From Eubacteriaceae bacterium (GTDB lineage: Bacteria > Bacillota > Clostridia > Lachnospirales > Lachnospiraceae): a stretch of DNA of 64,000 nucleotides. Positions 7,252 through 16,154 of this stretch are shown in pieces. The notes under the pieces are model-generated. The model did no database searches. It was given only the letters and a program-made list of their open reading frames with translations, and was not told the DNA's origin. A program made the position numbers and the translations under genes. The first letter of the stretch is position 1, and each line of letters opens with the position of its first letter. The DNA is taken from positions 434,001-498,000 of the forward strand of contig CABJBF010000002.1 of the NCBI GenBank assembly GCA_902363805.1, in the 5' to 3' direction.

Positions 7252-9888
7252 GTGAGAGATAAATTAGTATTAATAGATGGACATAGTATTTTAAACAGAG
7301 CATTTTATGGTGTCCCTGATTTTACAAATTCTGAAGGAACACATACAAATGCTATTTTTGGTTTTTTAAATATTTTGTTTAAAATTATTGATGAGGAAAA
7401 TCCAAAATATTTATGCGTTGCATTTGATGTACATCAACCTACATTTAGGCATGAAATGTACAAAGAATACAAGGGTACAAGAAAGCCAATGCTTCCTGAA
7501 TTAAAACAGCAGGTACCTTTGATGAAAGAAATGCTTAAGGCTTTGAATATTAAAACAACTGAACTTGCTGGATTTGAAGCTGATGATATACTTGGAACAC
7601 TATCTAAAGCAGGTGAAGAGCAGGGACTTGAGGTGTCTGTTATTTCAGGAGATAGAGATTTACTTCAGTTAGCAACAGAACATGTTAAAATCAGAATCCC
7701 TAAAACAAAAAAAGGAAAAACAGAAATTGAAGATTATAATGTTACACAGGTATTAGAAAAATACAGCGTGACACCTAAGGAATTTATTGATGTGAAGGCA
7801 CTTATGGGAGATTCTTCTGATAATATTCCAGGAGTTCCGGGGATTGGAGAAAAAGGTGCAACTACAATTATAAGTGAATATGGTTCTATTGAAAATGCAT
7901 TTGAACATGCAGATGATATAAAAAATAAAAGAAACAGAGAAGCTTTAAAAGAACATTTTGATATGGCCCAAATGAGCAAAACACTTGCTACTATAAATAC
8001 AAGCGTACCTGTTGAAGTGAAAATATCTGATTGTGTTTTAGAAGATATGTTTAATAAAGAAGCACTTGCAATGGTAAAGAAATTTGAATTTAAAAGCATG
8101 ATTTCTAAATTTGATTCAATAAGCACAGAAAATGCTTTTGAAGAAAACTTTAAGATAATGGAGGATTTTGGTGAAGTTGAAAATCTATTGTCAGAAATTC
8201 AAAAATTAAAGAAAGTTGGATTGTTTATTGATTTAAATAATGATGAAATCAGAGGAATTTCTATAACTATAAGTGATGATGAAACATACTATATTCCTGT
8301 AAGTGGGTTTATAACAGGTGAATATTTAAAAGAAAAATTAAATTATATTGTAAGTAATGCCGTAGAAGTTAGTGTGAATGATATAAAAAGTAATCTTAGA
8401 TTTGTAGAAACGGAGACTGAAAATAAATTATTTGATGCAGGAATTGCAGCATATTTACTTAATCCCTTGAAATCTACTTACGAATATGATGATATAGCAA
8501 GAGACTATTTAGAGTTTGAAGTGCCTGCATATGATGAAATTTTCGCAAATTATAAAAAGGATAAAAGTGTTTTAGAAAACATAGATAATATTTCTAAATA
8601 TGCTTCATATAATTCTTATGTATTGTATAAATCTATTGAACCTTTAAAAGAAAAATTAGAAAACGAAGGAATGATAGATTTATATGAAAAGATTGAGGCT
8701 CCTTTGACGTATGCATTGTATGATATGGAAAAAACAGGTATTAAGGTTGAGGCTGATTCATTAAAAGAATATGGTGATAAGCTAGCTGAAAGTATTAAAA
8801 CGCTTGAAGAAGAAATTTATAAAGAGGCCGGACATGAATTTAAAATAAATTCACCTAAACAGCTTGGTGAAATTTTATTTAACGAAATGGGTCTTCCGGG
8901 TGGCAAAAAGACAAAAACAGGTTATTCGACATCTGCGGATGTTTTAGAAAAATTAAAGCCGGATTATCCGTTTGTTGAAAAAATATTATCTTACAGACAG
9001 GTTACAAAATTAAAATCAACTTATGCAGATGGACTTGCCGGGTTTATAGAAGAAGATGGTAGAATTCATGGCAAATTTAATCAGACAATTACTGCGACAG
9101 GAAGAATCAGCAGTACTGATCCAAATCTTCAGAACATTCCTGTTAGAACTGCACTTGGTAGAGAAGTTAGAAAAGTATTTGTTCCAAAAGAAGGATGTGT
9201 GTTTGTAGATGCAGATTATTCTCAGATTGAACTTAGAATTTTAGCTCATATGTCAGATGATGAGAATCTGATAAATGCTTATAAAGAAGCAAAGGATATA
9301 CATCAAAGCACAGCATCTTTGGTATTTAATGTACCTTTAGATGAAGTTACTAAAGAACAGAGAAGCAATGCTAAAGCAGTAAATTTTGGAATTGTTTATG
9401 GAATCAGTTCATTTGGATTAAGCCAGGATTTATCAATCAGTAGAAAAGAGGCTGATAAATATATCAAGGACTATTTTGTAAGTTATCCGGGTGTAAAAAA
9501 ATATTTGGATGATGCTGTCGAAAGTGCAAAAGAAAAAGGCTATTCAGTTACTTTATTTGGAAGAAGACGTCCGATACCGGAATTGAAAAGTGGCAATTTT
9601 ATGCAAAAATCGTTTGGGGAAAGAGTTGCCATGAATGCACCGATTCAGGGAACAGCTGCAGATATTATGAAAATCGCAATGATTAACGTGGACAAAGCTT
9701 TAAAAAAACAAAATTTAAAATCAAAGATAGTATTGCAGGTTCATGATGAATTGTTGGTTGAAGCTTACAAAGATGAAGTGGAACAGGTAAAACAAATTTT
9801 AGTTGATAATATGAAGAATGCGGCTGATTTGCGTGTGGCGTTAGAAGTTGAGGTTGAAGTTGGGAACAACTGGAATGAAGCTCATTAA
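7252..9888 (+). CDS. polA: DNA polymerase I
   Basis: An 878-residue enzyme for Okazaki fragment maturation and gap filling. It starts at GTG with GGAG seven bases upstream. Domains: a 5'-3' exonuclease with H3TH (~1-290; D-G-H-S, F-E-A-D-D-I-L, D-S-S-D-N-I-P-G-V-P-G-I-G), a 3'-5' exonuclease-like domain (~310-470) and a polymerase domain (~480-878) with T-G-R-I-S-S-T-D-P-N-L-Q-N-I-P, D-A-D-Y-S-Q-I-E-L-R, the R-x3-K-A-x-N-F-G-x-x-Y-G finger helix and Q-V-H-D-E-L. The middle domain lacks the D-x-E and later Asp motifs of a working proofreader, as is common in Firmicutes Pol I. coaE follows 75 nt downstream. Confidence 0.97.
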   Translation: MRDKLVLIDGHSILNRAFYGVPDFTNSEGTHTNAIFGFLNILFKIIDEENPKYLCVAFDVHQPTFRHEMYKEYKGTRKPMLPELKQQVPLMKEMLKALNIKTTELAGFEADDILGTLSKAGEEQGLEVSVISGDRDLLQLATEHVKIRIPKTKKGKTEIEDYNVTQVLEKYSVTPKEFIDVKALMGDSSDNIPGVPGIGEKGATTIISEYGSIENAFEHADDIKNKRNREALKEHFDMAQMSKTLATINTSVPVEVKISDCVLEDMFNKEALAMVKKFEFKSMISKFDSISTENAFEENFKIMEDFGEVENLLSEIQKLKKVGLFIDLNNDEIRGISITISDDETYYIPVSGFITGEYLKEKLNYIVSNAVEVSVNDIKSNLRFVETETENKLFDAGIAAYLLNPLKSTYEYDDIARDYLEFEVPAYDEIFANYKKDKSVLENIDNISKYASYNSYVLYKSIEPLKEKLENEGMIDLYEKIEAPLTYALYDMEKTGIKVEADSLKEYGDKLAESIKTLEEEIYKEAGHEFKINSPKQLGEILFNEMGLPGGKKTKTGYSTSADVLEKLKPDYPFVEKILSYRQVTKLKSTYADGLAGFIEEDGRIHGKFNQTITATGRISSTDPNLQNIPVRTALGREVRKVFVPKEGCVFVDADYSQIELRILAHMSDDENLINAYKEAKDIHQSTASLVFNVPLDEVTKEQRSNAKAVNFGIVYGISSFGLSQDLSISRKEADKYIKDYFVSYPGVKKYLDDAVESAKEKGYSVTLFGRRRPIPELKSGNFMQKSFGERVAMNAPIQGTAADIMKIAMINVDKALKKQNLKSKIVLQVHDELLVEAYKDEVEQVKQILVDNMKNAADLRVALEVEVEVGNNWNEAH

Positions 9889-9963
9889 AGATTACTTCAT
9901 AATACAAAATTATAAATAACAATAAAAAATGTATTCAATATACATCTAATAAGGAAACAAAAA

Positions 9964-10545
9964 ATGATAATAGGAATAGTAGGTGGTGTGGGCTGTGGAA
10001 AGTCTACAGTCCTCACATATTTAAAAGAAAAATACAATGCTTATATAATCGAAGCTGATAAGGTGGCTAAAGAAATCATGGAAAAGGGAAATGAAGTATA
10101 CAATAAGGTGATACGAGAATTTCCCGAGAGCCTAGATAAAGATGATAATATAGACAGAAAAAAACTCGCGGAAATTGTATTTAATGATGCAAAAAAATTA
10201 GAGACATTAAACAATATTACTCATCCGGGAACAATTAAGGAAATAACTGACAGAATCAATAATAGTTCAAATCAACTTGTTATTGTTGAGTCAGCTATCT
10301 TAATTGGAAGTGGTATTGATAAAATGTGCGATGAAATATGGTATGTTTATTGTGATTTAGAAAAAAGAATTAAGAGATTGATGGATAGCAGAGGATATAG
10401 TGAAGAAAAGACAAGAAACGTTATTATGAATCAAATGTCCGAAGAAGAATTTAATCGTGTTTCAGATGAGTTTATAGACAACTCTAATAGCGAAGAAGAA
10501 ACACATGAACAAATAGATTTCATACTTTCTTCACAATTTTGTTAA
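9964..10545 (+). CDS. coaE: Dephospho-CoA kinase
   Basis: A 193-residue P-loop kinase that performs the last step of coenzyme A synthesis, phosphorylating the 3'-OH of dephospho-CoA. A Walker A motif G-G-V-G-C-G-K-S-T sits at residues ~7-15, followed by the E-A-D-K-V-A-K-E substrate region and the typical T-H-P motif (N-I-T-H-P-G). The length fits the family. GGAAAC lies before the ATG. The polA-coaE order is common in Firmicutes; the pair ends just before the marR promoter. Confidence 0.93.
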   Translation: MIIGIVGGVGCGKSTVLTYLKEKYNAYIIEADKVAKEIMEKGNEVYNKVIREFPESLDKDDNIDRKKLAEIVFNDAKKLETLNNITHPGTIKEITDRINNSSNQLVIVESAILIGSGIDKMCDEIWYVYCDLEKRIKRLMDSRGYSEEKTRNVIMNQMSEEEFNRVSDEFIDNSNSEEETHEQIDFILSSQFC

Positions 10546-10554
10546 AATAAATTA

Positions 10555-10583
10555 TTGACTTAAAGATTAAAAAAACTTACAAT
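10555..10583 (+). promoter_or_regulatory. SigA promoter of the marR-ABC operon
   Basis: TTGACT (10555-10560), a 17-bp spacer, then TACAAT (10578-10583). The -10 box lies inside the left arm of the palindrome described at 10576-10607, so a bound regulator would block polymerase. Confidence 0.7.
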
Positions 10584-10607
10584 ATGTAGCGTGCTACATG
10601 TTGTAAG
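10576..10607. promoter_or_regulatory. Palindrome over the marR promoter (candidate MarR operator and RNA hairpin)
   Basis: Two 15-nt arms around a 2-nt centre, differing at one position, overlap the -10 box and the likely transcription start of marR. Its position makes it a good candidate for autoregulation by the MarR protein. In RNA it would form a long hairpin followed by a run of seven T, so it could also end coaE transcription. Both roles are inferred. Confidence 0.6.
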
Positions 10608-10631
10608 ATTTTTTTAGTATGAGGTGAAATT

Positions 10632-11051
10632 TTGGAACATTATGGAGTGTTAATTAAAAAGCTTGATAAAGTATTCAAGCAAAACTTTGATCAGGAACTT
10701 GAAAGAGTTGGACTAACTTTTTCACAAATGCGTGTTTTACGTTTTCTTGAAGATAATCCCAATACAAAAATAACTCAAAAAGACATTTCCAAGGAACTTG
10801 ATATTCAGCATTCTACAACTATAGGTTTGCTCAAAAGAATGCAGGAAAAAGGACTGGTTACTGTTGTTGTGGATGAAGACAACAGGAGATGTAGGAATAT
10901 CTTTCTGACTAGTAAGGCAGAAGAAATAAGCTGTGAAATGGAACGGGGCAGAACTATTATGGAAAACAGGATAGTTGCTTCTTTTACAGAAGAGGAAAAA
11001 GAAATATTTTACAGACTGTTAAACAAAGCTATTGATAATTTAAAAGAGTAA
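10632..11051 (+). CDS. MarR-family transcriptional regulator
   Basis: A 139-residue winged-helix regulator with TTG start and GAGGTGA upstream. The N-terminal helix is followed by L-T-F-S-Q-M-R-V-L-R-F-L, the recognition region D-I-S-K-E-L-D-I-Q-H-S-T-T-I-G-L-L-K-R-M, and the wing with D-E-D-N-R-R-C-R, all standard for MarR. It is the first gene of an operon with two ABC exporter half-transporters (10 nt to the next gene). The family usually represses its operon until a small ligand releases it from a palindromic operator; a strong palindrome covers the promoter here. The ligand is unknown. Confidence 0.9.
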   Translation: MEHYGVLIKKLDKVFKQNFDQELERVGLTFSQMRVLRFLEDNPNTKITQKDISKELDIQHSTTIGLLKRMQEKGLVTVVVDEDNRRCRNIFLTSKAEEISCEMERGRTIMENRIVASFTEEEKEIFYRLLNKAIDNLKE

Positions 11052-11061
11052 GGAGGAGAAG

Positions 11062-12831
11062 ATGATTAAAAGATTATTAAAGGAAGTCAAAGAATACAAA
11101 ACGGCTTCAATATTGACTCCTATTTTTATGATTGGAGAAGTAATTTTTGAAACATTAATTCCATTTATTATGGGCTTAATTATTAATAATGGAATTAATG
11201 GAAATAATGGAAAAGGTGACACTAATTATATTGTAATGATGGGCGTAATAATGTTTGTATTTGCATTATTAGGACTTGTTGCAGGAATGGGTGGAGGAAT
11301 TGCAGGAGCAAAAGCTTCAACAGGATTTGCTAAAAATTTGCGTGAAGCAATGTTTAGAAATATTCAGACATTTTCATTTGCAAATATTGATAAATTCAGT
11401 ACATCAGGGCTTGTTACAAGAATGACAACAGATGTAACTAATGTACAGAATGCATATCAGATGATTCTTAGAATGTGCTTTAGAGCACCTTTTAGTATGA
11501 TATGCGCGATGGCAATGGCATTTTACATAAGCCCAAAAATTGCAACAATATATTTAATTGCAGTTATAATTTTAGGAATTATTTTAGTATTTATTATGTC
11601 GAATGCAAATAAGTATTTTAAACAGGTTTTTAGAAAATATGATGATTTAAACGAAAGCGTGCAGGAAAATGTATCAGCAATTCGTGTAGTTAAAGCTTAT
11701 GTAAGAGAAGAATATGAAACAGATAAGTTTCATAAGGCAAGTAATAATGTATATAACATGTTTGTAAAAGCAGAAACAATTATTTCTTATAATTCACCTG
11801 TAATGCAGATAACAGTGTATACATGTATTCTTTTAATAAGCTGGGTAGGTGCACACATGATTGTGAATGCAAATCCTACGCTCGATACAGGAGAACTAAC
11901 AAGTTTGCTTGCATACTGTATGAATATTCTTATGAGTTTAATGATGCTTTCGATGGTATTTGTTATGGTAACAATGAGTGCTGCAAGTGCAAAACGTATT
12001 GTAGAAGTATTAGACGAAAAGAGCAGTATTACAAATCCTGAAAATCCTGTATATGAAATAAATGATGGAAGCGTAAAATTTAACCATGTTAATTTCAAAT
12101 ATAAAGAAAATGGTAAGAATTTCGTTTTAAAAGACATAAACTTAGATATTAACTCAGGAGAAACAATAGGTATCATAGGTGGAACAGGTAGCGCTAAGAC
12201 TAGTCTTGTTAACTTGATTTGCCGTTTGTATGATGTAAATGATGGAAAAGTTTTAGTTGGTGGAAAAGACGTAAGAGAATACGATTTAGATACATTGCGA
12301 AACGAGGTTTCTGTAGTTTTGCAGAAAAATGTATTGTTTAGCGGAACTATTTTAGACAATCTTCGCTGGGGAGATGAAAATGCAACTGAAGAAGAATGTG
12401 TAGCTGCATGTAAGCTTGCGTGTGCAGATGAATTTATTGAAAAGTTTCCTGAAAAATACAATACATATATTGAACAGGGTGGTACAAATGTATCAGGTGG
12501 TCAGAAACAAAGAATTTGTATAGCAAGAGCGTTGTTAAAGAAACCTAAAATTCTTATATTAGATGACTCAACAAGTGCTGTTGATACAGCAACTGATGCA
12601 AAAATCAGAAAGGCATTTGCACAGGAAATACCAAATACTACAAAATTTATTATTGCACAACGTATTTCAAGTATTGAAAGTGCAGATAAAATAATCGTTA
12701 TGGAAAACGGTGAAATAAATGGATTTGGAACTCACGAAGAATTATTAAAGAATAATGAAATATATAAAGATGTGTATAAATCTCAGACTGAAGGTAGTGG
12801 AGATTTTGATGAGAATGGAGGTGAACAGTAA
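11062..12831 (+). CDS. ABC exporter half-transporter with degenerate nucleotide-binding site
   Basis: 589 residues: a six-helix exporter membrane domain (~1-320) and an ATPase domain (~335-589). Several catalytic residues deviate from consensus. The Walker A reads G-G-T-G-S-A-K-T, with Ala for the usual Gly. The residue after Walker B is Asp rather than the catalytic Glu (L-I-L-D-D-S-T-S). The H-loop His is Gln (I-I-A-Q-R-I). The ABC signature V-S-G-G-Q is intact. This is the pattern of the non-catalytic half of heterodimeric exporters such as BmrCD or TM287/288. It overlaps its partner by one base (TAATG). Likely an efflux pump for drugs or peptides under MarR control. Confidence 0.92.
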   Translation: MIKRLLKEVKEYKTASILTPIFMIGEVIFETLIPFIMGLIINNGINGNNGKGDTNYIVMMGVIMFVFALLGLVAGMGGGIAGAKASTGFAKNLREAMFRNIQTFSFANIDKFSTSGLVTRMTTDVTNVQNAYQMILRMCFRAPFSMICAMAMAFYISPKIATIYLIAVIILGIILVFIMSNANKYFKQVFRKYDDLNESVQENVSAIRVVKAYVREEYETDKFHKASNNVYNMFVKAETIISYNSPVMQITVYTCILLISWVGAHMIVNANPTLDTGELTSLLAYCMNILMSLMMLSMVFVMVTMSAASAKRIVEVLDEKSSITNPENPVYEINDGSVKFNHVNFKYKENGKNFVLKDINLDINSGETIGIIGGTGSAKTSLVNLICRLYDVNDGKVLVGGKDVREYDLDTLRNEVSVVLQKNVLFSGTILDNLRWGDENATEEECVAACKLACADEFIEKFPEKYNTYIEQGGTNVSGGQKQRICIARALLKKPKILILDDSTSAVDTATDAKIRKAFAQEIPNTTKFIIAQRISSIESADKIIVMENGEINGFGTHEELLKNNEIYKDVYKSQTEGSGDFDENGGEQ

Positions 12832-14780
12832 TGGCTGAAAAGGTAAAAGAATTCAAAGGCGGACCAGGTGGCAGATGCCGTGGGCCAAAGTCAAAGGTTG
12901 AAAATCCCGGAATTATTATGAAACGATTATTTGGTATGCTGTTCAAATCTTATGGAGTAGCTCTTATAATAGTTGCAATTTGCATAGTCCTTAGTGTAGT
13001 AGCAAACGTTCAGGGAACATGGTTTACAAAAAATCTTATAGATATTTATATAATACCAATGGTTAAAACTTTAAACGCCGGCGGAGCCCCTAATTATACA
13101 CCACTTATGCATGCAATGGTAAAAGTAGCCATATTTTATGGAATAGGTGCACTATCTACATTTGCATATAACAGAATAATGGTTTATGTTACGCAAGGTA
13201 CATTAAGAAATTTAAGAAATCAGATGTTTGAACATATGGAAAAACTTCCAATCAAATACTTTGATACCCACTCACATGGTGACATTATGTCTATGTATAC
13301 AAATGATATTGACACATTAAGACAGATGATTAGTCAGAGTATGCCACAGTTTTTAAATAGTGGTATAACAATTGTTACGGTATTTGCCAGCATGGTTGCA
13401 TTAAGTATACCTTTAACAATTGTAACTTTAATTATGATTGCGATTATGCTATATGCAACAAAAAAATCAGCAGGACTTAGTGGTAAATATTTTATTAAGC
13501 AGCAAAAAGATATAGGTAAAGTTAATGGATTTATCGAAGAAATGATGGAAGGACAGAAAGTAGTTAAAGTATTCAACCATGAAGAGATAAATATTAACGA
13601 TTTTGTTGAAATAAATAATCAGCTATATAACAGTGCAAATAATGCAAATAAATTTGCAAATATATTAGGACCTATAAATGCTCAGCTTGGGAATGTAAGT
13701 TATGCATTGACAGCGATTGTAGGTGGATTTTTAGCAATAAATAAAGTTACATTTTTAGGTAATGCATTAACATTGGGTGGATTAGTAAGTTTCCTTACAT
13801 TTAATAAGAATTTTTCAATGCCTATAAATCAGATTAGTCAGCAGGTAAATGCAATTGTTATGGCATTAGCAGGTGCTGACAGAATATTTAAGCTGTTAGA
13901 TGAAACACCTGAAACAGATGATGGTTATGTAACATTAGTAAATGCAAAATACGAAGGCGATAAACTTGTTGAAACAAAAGAAAAGACAGGAATCTGGGCA
14001 TGGAAACATATTCACAAGGCAGACGGAACATTAGAATACAAACAGTTAACAGGAGATGTTGTATTTGACGATGTTGACTTTGGATACAACGATGACAAAA
14101 TTGTTCTTCATAATGTCGATTTGTTTGCAACACCGGGTCAAAAGATTGCTTTTGTAGGTTCAACTGGTGCCGGTAAAACAACTATTACAAATCTTATTAA
14201 TAGATTTTATGATATTCAGGATGGAAAAATCAGATATGATGGCATAAATATAAATAAAATCAAAAAAGATGATTTAAGACATTCTTTAGGAATTGTATTA
14301 CAGGATACACATTTATTTACAGGTACTGTAGCTGAAAATATATCTTTTGGTAAATTAGACGCAACAAAAGAAGAAATTGAGGCTGCTGCAAAACTTGCAA
14401 ATGCACATAATTTTATTATGAGTCTTCCTAATGGATATGACACAATGTTAACTGGAGATGGAGCAAATTTATCACAGGGACAGCGACAGTTATTGGCAAT
14501 TGCAAGAGCAGCAATTGCAGACCCACCGGTATTAATTTTGGACGAAGCTACAAGTTCAATTGATACACGAACTGAAAAATTAGTGCAGGAAGGTATGGAT
14601 AAATTAATGAAAGGTCGAACAACATTTGTTATTGCTCATAGATTGTCGACTGTTAAAAATTCTGATTGTATAATGGTTCTTGAACAGGGACGAATTATTG
14701 AAAGAGGAACTCATGATGAACTAATTGAACAAAAGGGTAAATATTATCAACTTTACACAGGAAATAAAGCACTTGCATAA
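12831..14780 (+). CDS. ABC exporter half-transporter with canonical nucleotide-binding site
   Basis: 649 residues. A Gly-rich, basic N-terminal tail (~1-25) precedes six membrane helices (~30-340), and a ~45-residue insertion with W-A-W-K-H-I-H separates them from the ATPase domain. The ATPase has a standard Walker A (G-S-T-G-A-G-K-T-T), the signature L-S-Q-G-Q, Walker B with catalytic Glu (L-I-L-D-E-A-T-S) and the H-loop His (V-I-A-H-R-L). It therefore complements the degenerate upstream partner and would supply its missing Glu and His. The one-base overlap implies translational coupling and equal stoichiometry. Confidence 0.93.
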   Translation: MAEKVKEFKGGPGGRCRGPKSKVENPGIIMKRLFGMLFKSYGVALIIVAICIVLSVVANVQGTWFTKNLIDIYIIPMVKTLNAGGAPNYTPLMHAMVKVAIFYGIGALSTFAYNRIMVYVTQGTLRNLRNQMFEHMEKLPIKYFDTHSHGDIMSMYTNDIDTLRQMISQSMPQFLNSGITIVTVFASMVALSIPLTIVTLIMIAIMLYATKKSAGLSGKYFIKQQKDIGKVNGFIEEMMEGQKVVKVFNHEEININDFVEINNQLYNSANNANKFANILGPINAQLGNVSYALTAIVGGFLAINKVTFLGNALTLGGLVSFLTFNKNFSMPINQISQQVNAIVMALAGADRIFKLLDETPETDDGYVTLVNAKYEGDKLVETKEKTGIWAWKHIHKADGTLEYKQLTGDVVFDDVDFGYNDDKIVLHNVDLFATPGQKIAFVGSTGAGKTTITNLINRFYDIQDGKIRYDGININKIKKDDLRHSLGIVLQDTHLFTGTVAENISFGKLDATKEEIEAAAKLANAHNFIMSLPNGYDTMLTGDGANLSQGQRQLLAIARAAIADPPVLILDEATSSIDTRTEKLVQEGMDKLMKGRTTFVIAHRLSTVKNSDCIMVLEQGRIIERGTHDELIEQKGKYYQLYTGNKALA

Positions 14781-14926
14781 TTGACTTTTTAGATGCGATT
14801 TGATAGCATTTATTGAGAGAAATATAATTAGGAAACAAAATCAACAAACTTAATTTTGTGAAAGTTTTCGACAATTAGTCTTTGATAAAAAGAGGCTATA
14901 CATATTAGTTATAGGAGGAATTTAAC

Positions 14927-15301
14927 ATGAAGAAGATTATCACAGACAAGGCACCTGCAGCAATAGGACCTTATTCACAGGCAGTTATTGCAAATGGAAT
15001 TTTATATACATCAGGACAAATTGCATTAAATCCTGCAACAGGTGAAATTGTTGGGACAACAATTGAAGAACAGACTACTCAGGTAATGAAAAATTTAGGG
15101 GCAATTTTAAATGCAGCCGGTGTAGATTATGAAAACACAATTAAAACAACATGTTTCTTAGCAAATATGGAAGATTTTACAACTTTTAATGGAATTTATG
15201 AAAAATATTTTACAGGAAAACCTGCAAGAAGTTGTGTAGCAGTAAAGCAGCTTCCTAAAAATGTTCTTTGTGAAGTAGAAGTTATTGCAGTTGTAGATTA
15301 A
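14927..15301 (+). CDS. ridA: RidA family protein (enamine/imine deaminase)
   Basis: A 124-residue YjgF/YER057c/UK114 protein that hydrolyses reactive 2-aminoacrylate-type enamines released by PLP enzymes. Family motifs are complete: A-P-A-A-I-G-P-Y-S-Q-A at the N-terminus, S-G-Q-I-A-L-N-P, and the C-terminal P-A-R-S-C-V-A-V with the Arg used for catalysis, then L-P-K-N-V-L-C-E-V-E. GGAGGAAT precedes the ATG. It stands alone between two intergenic gaps; a possible promoter (TTGACT, 17 bp, TAGCAT) lies at 14781-14809. Confidence 0.93.
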   Translation: MKKIITDKAPAAIGPYSQAVIANGILYTSGQIALNPATGEIVGTTIEEQTTQVMKNLGAILNAAGVDYENTIKTTCFLANMEDFTTFNGIYEKYFTGKPARSCVAVKQLPKNVLCEVEVIAVVD

Positions 15302-15348
15302 TTATATTAAAATCTGCCTTTATAATTTGTAAAATATGATTAGATAGG

Positions 15349-15414
15349 ATTGTGTGAGTGCGTAACACGGAACAAACCGCATGCATCAAAGTTGGGGCCT
15401 TGGGCCCTAACATA
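15349..15414. repeat. Interspersed repeat, copy A
   Basis: Non-coding stretch between ridA and the cupin-like gene. Ungapped, 28 of 37 positions (15358-15394) match a stretch of copy B near 35555-35591, including GTA-CAC, ACAA, CCG and AAAGTTG blocks. It ends in a compact hairpin GTTGGGGCC-TTG-GGCCCTAAC-like. Presumably a decayed member of a genome-wide repeat family. Confidence 0.5.
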
Positions 15415-15443
15415 TTAAATATAAAAGTAGAGAAGGAGAAGCG

Positions 15444-15866
15444 ATGAAAAAAGAATGGATAGATGTGTGCTCTTATGATGGTGAAGGATATTTACCTTTA
15501 ATTACATATCAGTCATGGAGGGTTGCAGAACTTCGTTATTGCGAAGAATTAGAAGTTAAGAATTTAGATAAAATGCAAAAGCATGATGAAACGGATGAGG
15601 TTTTTGTGCTTTTAGCAGGCGAATGTACTTTATTTACAGGTGGAAATGGTGATGTCATATCAGAAATAGACGGTATAAAGATGGAACCACTTAAAATATA
15701 TAATGTAAAGAGAGGAACGTTCCACGCACATACACCTGAGAAAGGAAGTACTGTTCTCATTATAGAGAATTCTAATACAGATGATAACATAAATTCTCCA
15801 ACATTAAAGATGACACCTGAACAGATTGAACAGGTTAGGGAAATTTATTATAAATTAAATAAGTAG
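15444..15866 (+). CDS. Cupin-like small protein, function unknown
   Basis: 140 residues. The central part reads like a cupin: K-H-D-E-T-D-E-V-F-V-L-L-A-G-E resembles motif 1 (H...E...G), and R-G-T-F-H-A-H-T-P resembles motif 2 with its His, so a metal-binding beta-barrel is likely. No catalytic specificity is recognisable, and neither neighbour (ridA upstream, rsuA downstream) suggests a pathway. GAGAAGGAGAAG upstream supports the start. A terminator hairpin follows at 15908-15944. Confidence 0.65.
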   Translation: MKKEWIDVCSYDGEGYLPLITYQSWRVAELRYCEELEVKNLDKMQKHDETDEVFVLLAGECTLFTGGNGDVISEIDGIKMEPLKIYNVKRGTFHAHTPEKGSTVLIIENSNTDDNINSPTLKMTPEQIEQVREIYYKLNK

Positions 15867-15907
15867 TTTTGTTATATGTAATAAAAATTAAATATTGATT
15901 TATACGC

Positions 15908-15944
15908 AAAAACTGTTCCTGTCAGCGATATGGAGCAGTTTTTT
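15908..15944 (+). terminator. Rho-independent terminator after the cupin-like gene
   Basis: AAAACTGTTCC pairs with GGAGCAGTTTT across a 12-nt loop and is followed by T residues. Confidence 0.75.
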
Positions 15945-15962
15945 GCTTATATATATATATAT

Positions 15963-16004
15963 AATGTCGAAGTCAAAATTTCTCAACTTTGATGCATATG
16001 TAAA
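15963..16004 (-). repeat. Interspersed repeat fragment, copy C (inverted)
   Basis: Read on the minus strand, this contains ATGCATCAAAGTTG, identical to a 14-nt segment of copy A (15381-15394). It then runs into a GTCAAAA/TTTTGAC element that also occurs near 3230. Weak but suggestive evidence of the same repeat family; the rest of the 288-nt gap (15867-16154) holds only a terminator and A+T-rich DNA. Confidence 0.35.
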
Positions 16005-16154
16005 AACAACTTGAAAATTATTAAAAGATATATATGTATACATAATAATAGATTACATAAAAACATTACATTTTATATAAAAATAAAAATCATAATAGCA
16101 TGATTTCTTTAATAGTGGTAGAATAGTAAATATATTTAAAAAGGGAGTAGGGCG

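Noticed and set aside
11787-12461. 224-codon open frame on the minus strand
   Set aside because: It is antisense to the first ABC exporter gene, whose motifs are unambiguous; it has no recognisable domain.
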